DNA of 64,000 nucleotides, taken from Ischnura elegans (lineage: Eukaryota > Arthropoda > Insecta > Odonata > Coenagrionidae). The position numbers were made by a program, and so were the translations under genes. Positions 36,101 to 47,239 of the stretch are shown one piece after another. The notes beneath the pieces were generated by a model. It had not been told where the DNA came from. It did not search any database and saw only the letters and a list, made by a program, of their open reading frames with translations. The stretch is taken from positions 53,355,111 to 53,419,110 of the forward strand of contig NC_060247.1 of the NCBI RefSeq assembly GCF_921293095.1. Direction: 5' to 3'. The number at the start of each line of letters is the position of its first letter. Within the stretch, counting starts at the first letter, position 1.

Positions 36101-39100
36101 AAACGTAGCGCAATAGTAATTACATAGAGTCGTGTATATCCGCCTAAATGTCGTTGCTTATTCATGGAACTACAAAATACAGTTCTTGTAGCCGGTGAGA
36201 CCAGAACTGATGTTCCTTATTTTATAATAGCGTTTCTTTTACCATATATTGGATAGGCCATTTCGTCGGCACCAATGATTTGCTTCGTTACAACGAGAAC
36301 TTCGTAGTAAGGTTGTTCATAATAAAGACAGTCTACTGTAATTGTTTATCATCCCTACAGGAAAGGCTTGTATTGTGAATAAAGCAAGATTGAGAAAATT
36401 ACTCAACTTACATCATAAAGCACATGAAAAACTTGGATGCCCCAGAAAAAATGCAACCAACATATCACCTCCATGCAGCAAAATCCCTAACGGAGAAGCC
36501 ATGATTTTTATGATCCAAACAAATTTGTTGTATAGAGGACTTAGTGCAGTACCAGCCACAAGCTGTCTGTCTTGTCAAGCTGTCAATGAATAGTGATTAT
36601 TAAATTCTAATGAAAGAGATGCTACTCATAATTTTGTCTTCCTAATTTCTCATTTAAAAATTCCAGATTCACAATGAACCAGCAACCAGCTTCACAATGA
36701 ACACATAATTACACTCACCTTCATGAGAATAAAACCAAATGTGATGTCAAGTAAATACATTATCTGATACAGTGAAAATGAAACAGTGCTAATAATACTG
36801 GTTTTCTTCGTTCTTACCCTGAATTCATCCTTCCCACTAATTGACTGCAGATGATACTCCAAAGATCTACGCAGGCCCAGCTCTGGTCGACGGCATGCAG
36901 ACTGAGCCCTTTCATGATCCCGTATCAAGGTCAACAAGGCTGAAAGAAGATGTTCCAAACTCCTGCCTCCACTTGAACTATCTGGGCTGAATCCAGGCTG
37001 CTGCTGTTGAACTACCAATGCAGCTAGTTGTTCAACAAAACCCATACTGCATAATGAATCTGTGAAATGATTTTTGAGAAACAGGCATAAATTAGGAGGA
37101 GACATATTTGTTTGGTTCCCACATAGCAAAGCATATTATCTACACAACACGGAGAGCTTATTTTATGCTGCCCTAAAACACGCAATAGGGAAATATCATA
37201 TTCACTTATGTTACAAGATACTTTAAAAACTTTCCATCAAAGGACCACCTACAGAACAAGTCAGACTGTACCACCATGAGCAGATATTTACTTGATCAAC
37301 AACCAATCTTCCATTGGAAAGTTTTTTCATAGATTTGGAGTCACCTTTTAGTAAAATAACCATGGAATTACCCAAAGAAGAATACTGTTCAACAGTTCAG
37401 ATTCAGGCTGAACAAGTTAAGTTAACAGTAAATCAATTGGGCCATTTGCAACCTTTTCAGACTGAGGGCTGCACCATCAAACTGATATGGCAATGTGGGC
37501 GGAAAATACTGCAATTCACATGAGAAATTTTCATAAATATTTAAATTATAAAATGTATCCAAATTACCATAGCAAGTATGCGCAGTATTTACAATACCAA
37601 GCAATATGCTTTGCTGGCTGTGTAAAATTTATGATCCCTTACAGTTGTATTGCATCCAAGGCTGCATGGGGCCCACAGATAACTCCTGATTTAGGCACCC
37701 AACTCGGTCAAATAATTCAATAGTTTGTTTTTATTTAACCCTCATATGGATTTACAAAATTAGTTACGTCCTTGGATTTACGGCGCCGCAGTGTCATTTT
37801 TTGCTATTATCTTTCAAAGTTAGCCTGAATTTACAAGTTTTCTGATTGATAATGGTAAATACATCTATTATCTTTATTTCTTACCGTGTTTTGCTAGATT
37901 TAAACCCTTATTGCTGAAGTTATAACAAAAAATCTTGAACGCTGCATTCTTTTCCATTTCTTGCCGTAATGCTCTTTATTTCAGTTCTCTTTGTTTGTTA
38001 TTTTCGAGTAAAAGTTTTAATTTCGTGTGTAATTGTTGTTTGAAATATTTTTCTGATATGAAGAGCTCGACAAACTCCGCTTTTTAATGCTTATATTGTT
38101 TATAATTTTATGTATCTAAATACTAAAAATGATGACCGAATAAAATTTGTTTATGCTTATATGTGACCTAATTTTGCTTCACTGCGTCCACCCATATGTT
38201 ATATCTTTGCAGTGTATATAGAAGGATAAGTTATTTAACGTTAAAAATGGAAAAGCTGTAGGTTAAGTGAGAAGAGACGAGTGTTACTTTCGTGATTTTT
38301 ACAAGATTCTGGCAATCAAGACAAATCTTACAAATATTCTAGGAGCCTATGTCCTGCAATAAAAAAAATCAAGTCTCATTGGTTTTGAAATATAAATAAT
38401 ATGGGATAATAAGCGACGTGTCAAAGAACCCAACGCTGCTTTGGAGTTGGACCTAGAAGAGTCAGTACTCTTTTCCTACCACGGAGCCCTATTCCCCCAC
38501 TGGGGACGTGTAACCCAAGGGAAAGGTTTCCTTAGATATGGACAAGTAAATGTTTTGAGTGGGAGTACATCAGATTAGGTTTTACTCCTGGATTGGTGGG
38601 AAATCAAAAAAATTAACTTCTTAGAAGTATGGGTTATTGGTGGTGGGGGAGAAGGAGCAGCTGCCTTTTTTCTTTCGTCCAGCTCTGCGTGAGAAACTGA
38701 TGGAATAATGCTCTAGGGTGACAAAAATACCCTCACTTTGGAAGGACTTCCCTTAATTAAAAATAAGTCACATACGGGTGTATTCACTATGGAGATAGAA
38801 GAATCCGGAAAACTGCCATTTCTCGACGTCTTGGTGAAGAAGAATGACAACGGAAGCCTAGGCCACGCCGTGTATAGAAAACCGACATCAATAAATCGGT
38901 ATCTCCATCTTCTTGGAATGAAGGGAGGGCCACCGCAGGCTTTTGTGCCCTGTCCCTCATGCAGGGTTGGAAGGATGAAGAAAAAGCAGGCTTGTGTATC
39001 TAATTGCCTCCTTGCACTCCCAACCTTTTTCGCGATAAGGATTTTCTACTCCTACCTGTCCTAACGATCTGGGTATTCCCTGATCCTTGGCGGTCGACAC

Positions 39101-42100
39101 ACTACCACCCCTTCACCTCAAAACAACCTCCTGGCATTCCTTCTCCTTTCTCCTCCTCGTTCACCCCTTTACGTTAGTAATACCCCCAATGAATAAAATA
39201 TCTGTGCATCTGAGTACACAAAGAAACGAGAAATATGTTCACAAATTTTCACCTCACGGTAAATTGTCTTTTCATCTATTCATAATGAAACGATTTTTAC
39301 CATGTAAATTCTAAACTCATCGTCAGGAAATAGAAATTATTTTCTATCACACAATTAGTTGGGTAGTTATCTTGATTTCACCCCAATGGTAAACTGTCAC
39401 GTCATCAGTAATTATATAAACACCAGCAATTTTGTATAGACTATTGTAGCCGCAAAGGGATTTTTTTCGAATGAAAGGTACAAGACATATAACAATAACT
39501 GTGCGATGTGTTCTTCACGGTAGTCGGTGAAACTTCTGAATCTCCTGGCAAGTTACAGTTACTAATTCAGCGAGAAATATTCACACAACGGTGAGGAAGC
39601 ATTATTCTACGAATTCGGATAATGCATTGTGTTAAATTTTTCTTAGAATTCTGCTTGGAGTAATTCTAAACACAGTCACCCTAGGATTTACCCAAAGGTA
39701 ACTATCACCACGGCAGGTACGTGGACGCGGAGCGGAGAAGGTGCCCAAGCCAAACTAAGTTGGAAATCATGGAAAAAACAACCTTGGCTAGCCATGACTT
39801 CCTATGAATAATTCTTGCGAAAAGATGATGTTTTGTCATTGAACATTATAACTAGGCAAACATAATGATTCTTAGCTAAAAGAGAAAGCACAATTGGTAT
39901 TGTAATATTTTCCTTTGGTTAAACAATTTCACTTGGTTTATAAGTTTAAAAAAAATTTAATGATAGGATTATAAATAGATTATAGCATTTCATATGAAAC
40001 ATAATTGCTTTGACACTAGCGTTGAGAGTGCAGACCCTGACGTAGCGACGAGGAAATTCTCGGCCCAAGCAAAACTAAGTCGGAGGCCCATGAAAAAACA
40101 ACTTTGACTAGCCATGAGTTTTTATGAATAATTCTTGTAAGAAGATGAAGTTTTGTCAATGAACATCATAACGAGGCAAATATTTTGATTCTTAGCTAAA
40201 ATAGAAAGCAAAATTGGTATGGTAATATTTTCCTTTTGTTTAACAATTTCATTTTGTTTATCGTAAATCCAACGACGTAACTATTTTCATTAGAGGCCAA
40301 TAAAATGTAAACTATCACACTATGCTAACAGAATTTTGTATGTAGACGAAGAAAGCAGAAAAAATATACTACTGAAAATTTCAAAATGATCCATTGGAAT
40401 GGAAAATTTTTACACCACTTTTAAAACCGTGAGCGCCGCTAAGGCGCAGCAAATCCATATGAGGGTTAAAGATATGTTCATCTTAAAAAAATATAATGGA
40501 AGATAAACAAAATCCCTCCAATAAAGAAAAATACCCCATGATGATTCATCAAGAGATCAACAATAATAGTGGCTACCTTTGGTTTGCTGTAGGTACACAT
40601 AAATATGTTCAGCTCTCGATTAAGCAGAGAGATTCCATTACTTTCAGAAAATGAAGATATCTACAGCAATATTCATGATGGTTTGGCTGCTGAAATCCTT
40701 TTATTTAACCTACATAACATTCACATAAGAAGCAAGGAGTGGGACCTTGAAATATAACTTGAAAAATGCATGAGAGAACAGTTGTCGAGGAAGATGTTCC
40801 ACCTTTGTTATTTACAAAGAACTTGGCTGTAATAAAAGCCTCAGGCACAAATAATTAGTGAATGGGTTTGGAATCGCCCCACTTTCAGGATGTCAGATTT
40901 GCAAGATAATTTTTAATATTTTGGCTATGGTTTTAATATATTCTTTGTTAGAGAAGCAGGTCAGACAGGAGGCTAGAGAAATGAGGAATAAGAAAGCAAG
41001 AATAAGCCCAGGAGTGAAGTTGAATAGAAGTGAGTCGTCATGAATGGAGAAATAACCTGGGAGGAATACCATCAATAACAAGCAGAAATGACACCTTTCT
41101 TCCCACCTACCATTCTGTGGATTTAATTTTAATTTCAGAAGAAGTAAGATTGCAAAAATCTTAATCAGCGAAAAGAGTGAGTACGTTCAATGGATTGCAT
41201 GAAATAAACTTAAATGAAGATAAGGGTCAATGTATGCCATGAAAATTTCAAGATAATGCCAAAATATTAATAGAAAAATTATGCAAAGAAATCAGAAATC
41301 AGTAGGAGTGATGCATCTGCCAAACTCACAGTTTCCCAGAATTAAATAACTAATTTTATTTAAACACACTGGTACATTTCCTTACCTGAAGCAATGGTTT
41401 CATGTGGTTTAAACAAATAAAAATCAATAAATTCAACTTTGTTATATCCCAAATTTCCAGAGTCAACATAATGATTCTTAATGTTCAAATGATTTTTAAG
41501 TAAGAAAAACAGTCTACATTCAAGGGAGACCATCTTTTGCACTTTTATAAATAGAAAAAACTTTGCAACTCAGATGTAATCCAAATCTCCCCATCAATAA
41601 TATCTGACAATATGAATAACATGCTATGTTACTACACCTGCATGAAAACCATGAGCACAAGTAATATTTGAGAATTTGACGTATATACTAGCCAGAAAGG
41701 CACCTCATTAGACATGGGATGGAAGTTGTTTAGCTCCAAAGAACCACAATAGTCCATCGAGACTTGAAAACTCAATCAAAGTAGTATGTACTTTCACATC
41801 TTTGTCGATGGATATTTTGCTTTATAGGGGTCAACTTGATCCAAATTAAGGAAAAAAATGTCAGCATTGATATTGAGAGTCAATTTAAATTATTCATTTT
41901 GTGTAAAAAATTCTAGGGATTTAATAAAAAATATGAAAAACAATAACTCTGTCTTGAGAAAATGATTTAAAATTATTAATTGATTTGAAATCAGAGTTAG
42001 ATTTGAAATTTTGAGCACAGAATAAATATTACCAAAATCCGTACCTATCTCAGTATGACGTCCTCACTAAATCTCAAAGGTACTCAAAATACTGTATCCC

Positions 42101-43661
42101 TTGTGCTGATTGGGTACATTTAAAAAATATTGTTCTCGGTAAATACTTGTACGCAATATTCTTGGAAATCCATCCATTTCTTGTAATATTTTCATTAACT
42201 TAGCATTGCTTTGGTTCAGGGATGAAGAGAATCATGTTGACAAATATCAGGCCCAATACATATTGGCATTTATCTTGTTGAGGATACACCCAACCCCTAC
42301 CCTACCCCATTTCCGCATTCAAGAGAAATGGATTAGATTTCTATTACATATGGATCAAATACTTGTGTTATTGTAATGCCTCAGAATTATATAATGTCCA
42401 CTTACAAATACACTTGTTAGTTTAAACTATGTATAACAAACTCCTTTCTCATTTATACCTGGCATTCTTAAGGAGTTTTCTTAATTTACATGCGCTCATG
42501 CCAGACTGGGCAATTAACACACAAAGCTTTTTCAAAAATATAAATATCACTTTTTCACGGTATCAGCTCGAGAACCACATGAAAAATTAATGCTGGAAAA
42601 ATATCCTACCTATTATCTCTGGAGTCTGTGAACACAACGATGTAAGGAGAAATGAAGACTTGGTCTTCAGTTTTTCCACCCGGCTCTGCATTGAGCGTAA
42701 TAATACCGAAAATCCATCATGCTGGGCGAAGGTGTGCAATGCTTTTGGATTATCCCTAAGGATACCTAGAAATAAAAGAAAAAATTTCATCAATATCTCT
42801 AAGATGCACGTTAATGAAATAATATTGCTGAAATAATTAATTACTTTATGAATTTGTATCCTCACATGAAATAGCATAGAGAGATTTAACGCGGGTTAAT
42901 TCGTTGTGACTTTGGTCCAGCAGTTTCAACAACATGGGTAGAAAATCCATTTCAATTGCTCTCTCCTGGCAATAAGGATTATTCTGTGTTAACTCTGCAA
43001 TCACATTAGCAGCCTTCCACTGCAAGGATGGATGACAGGAATGCAGACATGGCTCGAATACAGTAAATCCTCCTATTTTATGAAAATCTGAAACAAATGA
43101 TATTAGAATGATCAACTCGGTAATACGGTGGGTCTAGTTCAAGTTGATTCCGATAATTAATCAAAAATTATCTACCGTTTGCTACGTCTAAGTTTTCAAC
43201 ACATCCAGATACTGTTTCCAGGGCTTCTTCATATTCTTTAGGGTCATCATTTACTGAGAGAGAACCAGCATTTTTTAATAAATCAATAGCCTGCAGTAAA
43301 ATTTGTATAACATCCGTAGTCATGTATTTCAATGCATTGTCAAGCCATTTCTTGCGCTGAAAATTAAAGAAGCGCATACACACGTTATAAACAATACATA
43401 TGCAATCGAAGTCTAGACCTACATTACCAAAAAGGAATGAAAGCTTACTTCCTCGTCCATAGGAAGAACTTGAGAGCCTGACTGTCCCTGGGTTCTTGCC
43501 TCCATGCTAAATCTCAACAGATCTTGCAAATTCGAAGGCTGTCTGGGTTGATTGGGATTTACAGAGACATTTTCTCCCTCTTGCCTACTAGGATTATTAG
43601 CTATTGCACCCATAGCCCTCGGCATCCTGGTATTATCACTTCCCGAATTCTTGGATCCCAT
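33058..43661 (-). CDS. HSPBP1: HSPBP1/Fes1: armadillo-repeat nucleotide-exchange factor of Hsp70
   Basis: Six minus-strand exons (43661-43449, 43356-43176, 43087-42866, 42765-42610, 37059-36818, 33129-33058) join to exactly 362 codons, 361 residues plus TAA, close to the length of animal HSPBP1. The family binds the Hsp70 nucleotide-binding domain and releases ADP in the cytosol; that role is known for the family, not shown here. Visible features: a polar N-terminal region with PSNLQDLLRFSMEA (Fes1-type N-terminal segment); RKKWLDNALKYMTTDVIQIL; ENLDVANDFHKIGGF; the core armadillo helices HPSLQWKAANVIAELTQNNP and LTRVKSLYAISC; LCSMGFVEQLAALV; and an acidic EEEER end. All splice phases agree. 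I chose ATG 43661 (MGSKNSG) because it gives family length; an in-frame ATG at 43874 would add 71 residues without family character. Two introns (5.6 and 3.7 kb) are full of transposons. The gene diverges from the TMEM145-like gene. Confidence 0.96.
33534..34466 (+). mobile_element. Mariner element, internally deleted
   Basis: 33-base imperfect terminal repeats: the left starts CAGTGTCCATTCAATAAT, and the right end reads the same way inverted (CAGGGTCCGTTCAATAAG on the minus strand). The left flank is TA, the right flank is AA, consistent with a TA duplication with one later change. Length is 933 bp against about 1.3 kb for intact mariners, so roughly a third is missing. Confidence 0.92.
33690..34250 (+). 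pseudogene. Mariner transposase relic
   Basis: The N-terminus (ALSTVEQCYAVKFCV) is in one frame. The open piece 33837-34223 has MFKEGRELIEDEHHIGCPTT and the second helix-turn-helix region, then jumps directly from KVCAKL to NWKLHHDNVPRHSAFVVQQL, so the first catalytic Asp block is deleted. The third block (the family's SPDLAPPDFF) is present but frameshifted near 34190-34240. The protein cannot be catalytic. Confidence 0.9.
35219..36338. mobile_element. Pogo/Tigger-like non-autonomous DNA transposon, 1.1 kb
   Basis: The ends are inverted: left CAGTAGACTCTCGTTAACAC, right (minus strand) CAGTAGACTGTCTTTATTAT, with similarity continuing inward (GAAGTTCTCGT...ACGAA on both sides). Flanking TA dinucleotides at 35217-35218 and 36339-36340 are the target-site duplication. 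No transposase frame is visible inside. It lies in the last HSPBP1 intron. Confidence 0.85.
36818..37059 (-). CDS. HSPBP1: HSPBP1 exon 5 (residues 258-338)
   Basis: Acceptor TTTCACAG, donor GTAAGA, ends in phase 0. It encodes SLCSMGFVEQLAALVVQQQQ, a Ser/Gly linker, HLLSALLTLIRDHERAQ and LGLRRSLEYHLQSI. The preceding intron is 5.5 kb and holds the piggyBac-like element. Confidence 0.94.
38738..38910 (+). pseudogene. Penelope-like element ORF fragment
   Basis: The frame reads GVFTMEIEESGKLPFLDVLV then GSLGHAVYRKPTSINRYLH. This LPFLDVLV...YRKPT...YLH string is the conserved segment between the reverse transcriptase and the GIY-YIG domain of Penelope-like elements. Homology stops abruptly on both sides; the rest of the element is missing. 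Confidence 0.85.
39743..40261 (+). repeat. 199-bp direct duplication, copies 320 bp apart
   Basis: 39743-39941 and 40063-40261 start GCCCAAGC and end TTGGTTTAT/TTTGTTTAT. They are the same length, with substitutions only and no visible indels. Both are inside the piggyBac-like element. Confidence 0.85.
40466..42609. other. HSPBP1 intron sequence without recognised features
   Basis: AT-rich intronic DNA between the piggyBac-like element and exon 4. Nothing supportable seen. Confidence 0.6.
42610..42765 (-). CDS. HSPBP1: HSPBP1 exon 4 (residues 206-258)
   Basis: Acceptor TTTCTAG, donor GTAGGA. It completes ISCILRDNPKALHTFAQHDG and encodes FSVLLRSMQS and KSSFLLTSLC, a further armadillo repeat. 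Confidence 0.94.
42866..43087 (-). CDS. HSPBP1: HSPBP1 exon 3 (residues 132-206), armadillo core
   Basis: Acceptor GTTTCAG, donor GTGAGG. It encodes FHKIGGFTVFEPCL, the QWKAANVIAELTQNNPYCQE helix pair and FLPMLLKLLDQ, the most conserved part of the protein. Confidence 0.95.
43176..43356 (-). CDS. HSPBP1: HSPBP1 exon 2 (residues 72-132)
   Basis: The acceptor reads TTTTCAG before CGCAAGAAATGG; the donor is GTAGAT. It encodes the RKKWLDNAL helix and the acidic NDDPKEYEEALETVSGCVEN segment and ends one base into the Asp codon of the NDF junction. Confidence 0.93.
43449..43661 (-). CDS. HSPBP1: HSPBP1 exon 1 (residues 1-71)
   Basis: Begins ATGGGATCC and ends GAGGAA before donor GTAAGC, phase 0. 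It encodes the disordered Asn/Gln/Pro-rich N-terminus and the Fes1-type LQDLLRFSMEARTQ helix. Confidence 0.93.
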
Positions 43662-44779
43662 GTCGTAAATCCTCTTCAATAAATGAAATTGCACGTTTTC
43701 ACAGTAAACAGGAAGACATACGAAATGTGGCACAAATATACAGCAATCCTTCAAACCCTTAAAAAATTTCGTCACTTTTACAATCCTAGCCGACTTTCCT
43801 CCGTCACTTGTTTTCCCTCTTTCGATCCTTTCGATTGATTCGATCGATTTGCATATCGAAAACGCACTCAACATCGAATCGCGTGCACTTCAACGTTCGA
43901 CTAAACAAGCGCCAAAAGCTGGAAAATTTAGATGAAGTTTGTTTAGTTTGTTGTTGTAGATTTGGAAGAAAGTGTCAAGGAATTTAGAAGTCTAAAACGT
44001 GTATGTACTTTTGATGAGGGTAGATCCACCATTTCAATAACGTCCAGTATATCTAAGGTAAGTAAATATCTTTAATAGAAAATAGAGTGTGACTTATCGG
44101 AAGCTTTCTTGATTTGCTTTACTTTTCGTAACAATTCGTCTCAAATCATTCCATCCTAATACTCTGGGCTATTCCATGTACATTCATGATTACTTACCTC
44201 ATGTCTTAAACTCTGAGGTAAAATTTCATAGTTCAAGCACTATCGATTATCTATCGTGTATCCTCGTACATAATTTCTTCAATTTCGACAAGAATAGATG
44301 CAACAATTGTGACTTGGCAATCCAGTCACTCTGGTTTATTGATTCTCCTTTTGTTTGAGATATTCTTTCCTCTTCTTTGTCATCTTCTCTTGCGAACTCA
44401 AGATTTCTTTCTTTTTGTCTCCGTAAAGCTCCAGTTTTCTTCATGTCTGTCTTCATCTATTTTGACTTAATGTGTATGTGTGTTCTGTTTGCATGCATCT
44501 TTGTATGTGTTCCATATGGACTTAAGGCTGCATTTCTAATGGTGCCAACTACATTTTCGATCTAATAGAAAACTGAACACTTTACACACATGTATCTCTG
44601 TATCCCCCAAATATTTTATTTGAACTCCTCTTACTATATTTAATTTAGTTTTTATTTAGGTATACAGGTGTTGGCTATTGACACAAAAATCTTAATTTGG
44701 TAAGTTCAGGCATCTTCCCATTGATAGCTTCATATGGCTATTTGCCCTCCTTCCCCGATGATCGATCATGTGATGAGAT

Positions 44780-44811
44780 GCTCGAGATGATCATAGATGA
44801 TCATCTCGAGC
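44780..44811. repeat. 32-nt palindrome, 15-bp arms
   Basis: GCTCGAGATGATCAT and its inverted copy flank a 2-base AG loop. Lies in intergenic DNA just before a hAT MITE, within a stretch rich in GATGATC. Confidence 0.85.
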
Positions 44812-44842
44812 CACTTCTGTTGAGCAAGTAGGCAGTAGTATT

Positions 44843-45380
44843 CAGGGCCGAATTTACCGTAAGGAAAAATAGGCATGCACCTATAAGGGGCGTCACAGTC
44901 CAAGGGGCGCCTTCTATTAGGCAACCGGCAAAGATCTATACTGGAAGCGCCTCGAAGGGTACCGCCGTCAGCAGGCTTATATTATTTGGGTCCATCTGCC
45001 TGCAGGTGCCCTCTTTGCCTCTCTTTAAATATTGTTTAAATGACGTGATTTAATTGCACAAAAGTTTAACTGTTTCATGTATTTTTACTCCAAATTGTTT
45101 TTTTAATTGAATTGTCTATGTTTTCCCTGCGTAAAAATTCAAGCATAAACTTATGCTGTCAGCCATATATCTGTTTATTCCTTTTTTCTGAACCTTACCA
45201 TATCTTTTACCTTACCTTGAACCTAACCTTACCTTTTTCTAAGCCTTATCATAAAAATCAGGGAGAGGGGGGGGTCAAAATTAAATGAGGAGGGGGTGCT
45301 CAATGAAGAGGTGCCTATAACCGAGGAGGAGGTGCCTTCTCCTCTCTGCTATAACGTAACTTTGGGTAAATCCAGCCCTG
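44843..45380. mobile_element. hAT-type non-autonomous element, 538 bp
   Basis: Ends CAGGGCCGAATTTACC and (minus strand) CAGGGCTGGATTTACC are inverted repeats of the kind common in hAT elements. Flanks GTAGTATT (44835-44842) and GCAGTATT (45381-45388) match 7/8. No transposase. Confidence 0.88.
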
Positions 45381-45989
45381 GCAGTATTGACTGCCTCTGC
45401 CCATAGTTGTTAATAACAGATTTCTCTGTGAGAATTGTTGTTCCTGCCTCCACCACCATTCTATTTTTAAACTTAATTTGTCTATTCTGTTGAGGTGTGT
45501 AATTGACTAATCTGAGGCTTAATCCCTCTCTGCCCAAGTAGTGCTTTCACATAGCCATTGACAAAATCAGTTACCGTTGTTGCTGTGGAAAGTCTTAATT
45601 TTCTCTATGGCTTAATTCTCAAATCTGTTGATGAGCATTTTACTAATCTTTCCTCTTAAAACGAATTCCACACAGAATAAACATTTTTATATCTTTCGAG
45701 GCATGGTCATTTAGCCGAAGAAAGTATTGTGATCCTCCAAATGACTTCTTATCTATCTGCCCTCGAGTATTAGCTGGTATAAGTTCTCTGATTTCCTATA
45801 AAATAGTTGTGCTATTTCCTAATTTACCTCTGTGCAATTTCACTTTTATTTGTGACTCACAGAAGAACTCATAGTATTCATAATTACTAATTAGTAATCT
45901 CTTTTCTAATGTTAAGTATTAATTCTACCCTGCTATACTCAGGTGCCATAGCCATCCATGTCGTTCTACCAAAGGGTAATTCCACGTCA

Positions 45990-46577
45990 ATTCAACACAG
46001 AAAAGTGACATTTTCAACCCGACCATCTCAGATTTCTTTCAAATTTGGTGTATTCAATGGTACTGGTAAGTGATGGAAAAATACCAATTTGTAGAGGTAT
46101 ATGATGATTTTGACAAAAGTTACAGGTCCGCAAATGCTGTGAATTTGTCGAAATTTTGGCGTGTCTCTCTAAAGATAAATGACTATAATTCCGGTTCTAT
46201 TCAAGGTAGAAAAATGAAACTTATGTTTTTGGAAAGGTAATATGTAGGGCTTTACATTGTTATACAACATGACCTATTTATAATAATTTATATACTCGAG
46301 GTCATTGACCTTGAATATCTCAAAACACCCCCCTTAAATGTTTGTTATAAAAATATATGTTATTGCTCATACTTTTTGCTACACGCATACAAAATATCAA
46401 GATGGCACACTTTAGGCATCATGTCCAAAAAATTATCTGTCTACAGAACTACACAAGCACAATGCAAGAAGTACCACTTAAATATGAAATGCCCATTGTT
46501 GAACGGTATAGGTCATGGCTATATCATTGCAGTGTTACAGAAAACAATGTGATGGGTAGCTTCAATGAAAATACAGT
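45990..46577 (+). repeat. Left terminal inverted repeat of the 3.5-kb transposon
   Basis: It begins ATTCAACACAG and ends GAAAATACAGT. It matches the reverse complement of 48946-49523, with clear mismatches only in about the first 40 bases (GAAAAGTGACATTTTC versus the shorter CCACTC block). Confidence 0.88.
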
Positions 46578-47239
46578 TATAATTGGTATAAACCAGGGGT
46601 GGTTCCAAAGAGGGACTTGGGGGGTAATCCCCCTTGGGTTATCCAATTTACAAGTAAAATGGCAATATTTTGGACCCCCTCCACTGCTGCAAGATTCAGG
46701 TCCATGCCTTCACTATTATTACTGCGATGAAAGAGAAAGGAAACGATAAGGAGGAAAAGCAGATGATAATTAACCACAGAGGAAAGCATTCAGGGCCCCC
46801 ACACAGAACACACAATCGCTAAGAAAACACACAAATCAGAGCGTGAGTGGAAGAATATCTTCTGTGAGGGTCCACCAGACGCTGCTCCTAGAGGAAGCAT
46901 CCTAGCATCAGCTGGAAAAAATATTATTAAAAAATACGAGCATACAAACAAAGGCAATGAAGAGGCACAGAACGAAAGCAGGCAGATGCCTCATATATAC
47001 TCACTTAAAGTACATAAATGGAAGCTTAAGAGATAGAAATTCTTAATGAAACATTTGGACGCCTTAGGTGTATCGCGCACCCTTTAGGCATGGCATTTAG
47101 AAGATGCATACAGTGTGTTGCACATGCTGAGAGAGGGACCACGGGCATTTAAAGTCACGCTTGAGGGGTTAATCAAATTAAGACTAGTTTGCAGTTGCAG
47201 GTGGGAAAATTTCCTGTAAATGCCGAAAAAAATTGTCAC

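Larger units (their letters stand above)
37739..40465. mobile_element. piggyBac-like non-autonomous transposon, 2.7 kb
   Basis: Inverted ends CCCTCATATGGATTTAC (left) and CCCTCATATGGATTTGC (right, minus strand) are flanked on both sides by TTAA (37735-37738, 40466-40469), the invariable piggyBac target. Subterminal G/C-rich blocks (GGCGCCGCAG; GAGCGCCGCTAAGGCGC) also mirror each other. No piggyBac transposase is recognisable; the interior holds a Penelope-like fragment and a 199-bp duplication. Located in an HSPBP1 intron. Confidence 0.88.

Noticed and set aside
43662-43874. Upstream in-frame ATG of HSPBP1 giving a 71-residue extension
   Set aside because: The extension has no family similarity and would exceed the usual HSPBP1 length; it is probably 5' untranslated sequence.
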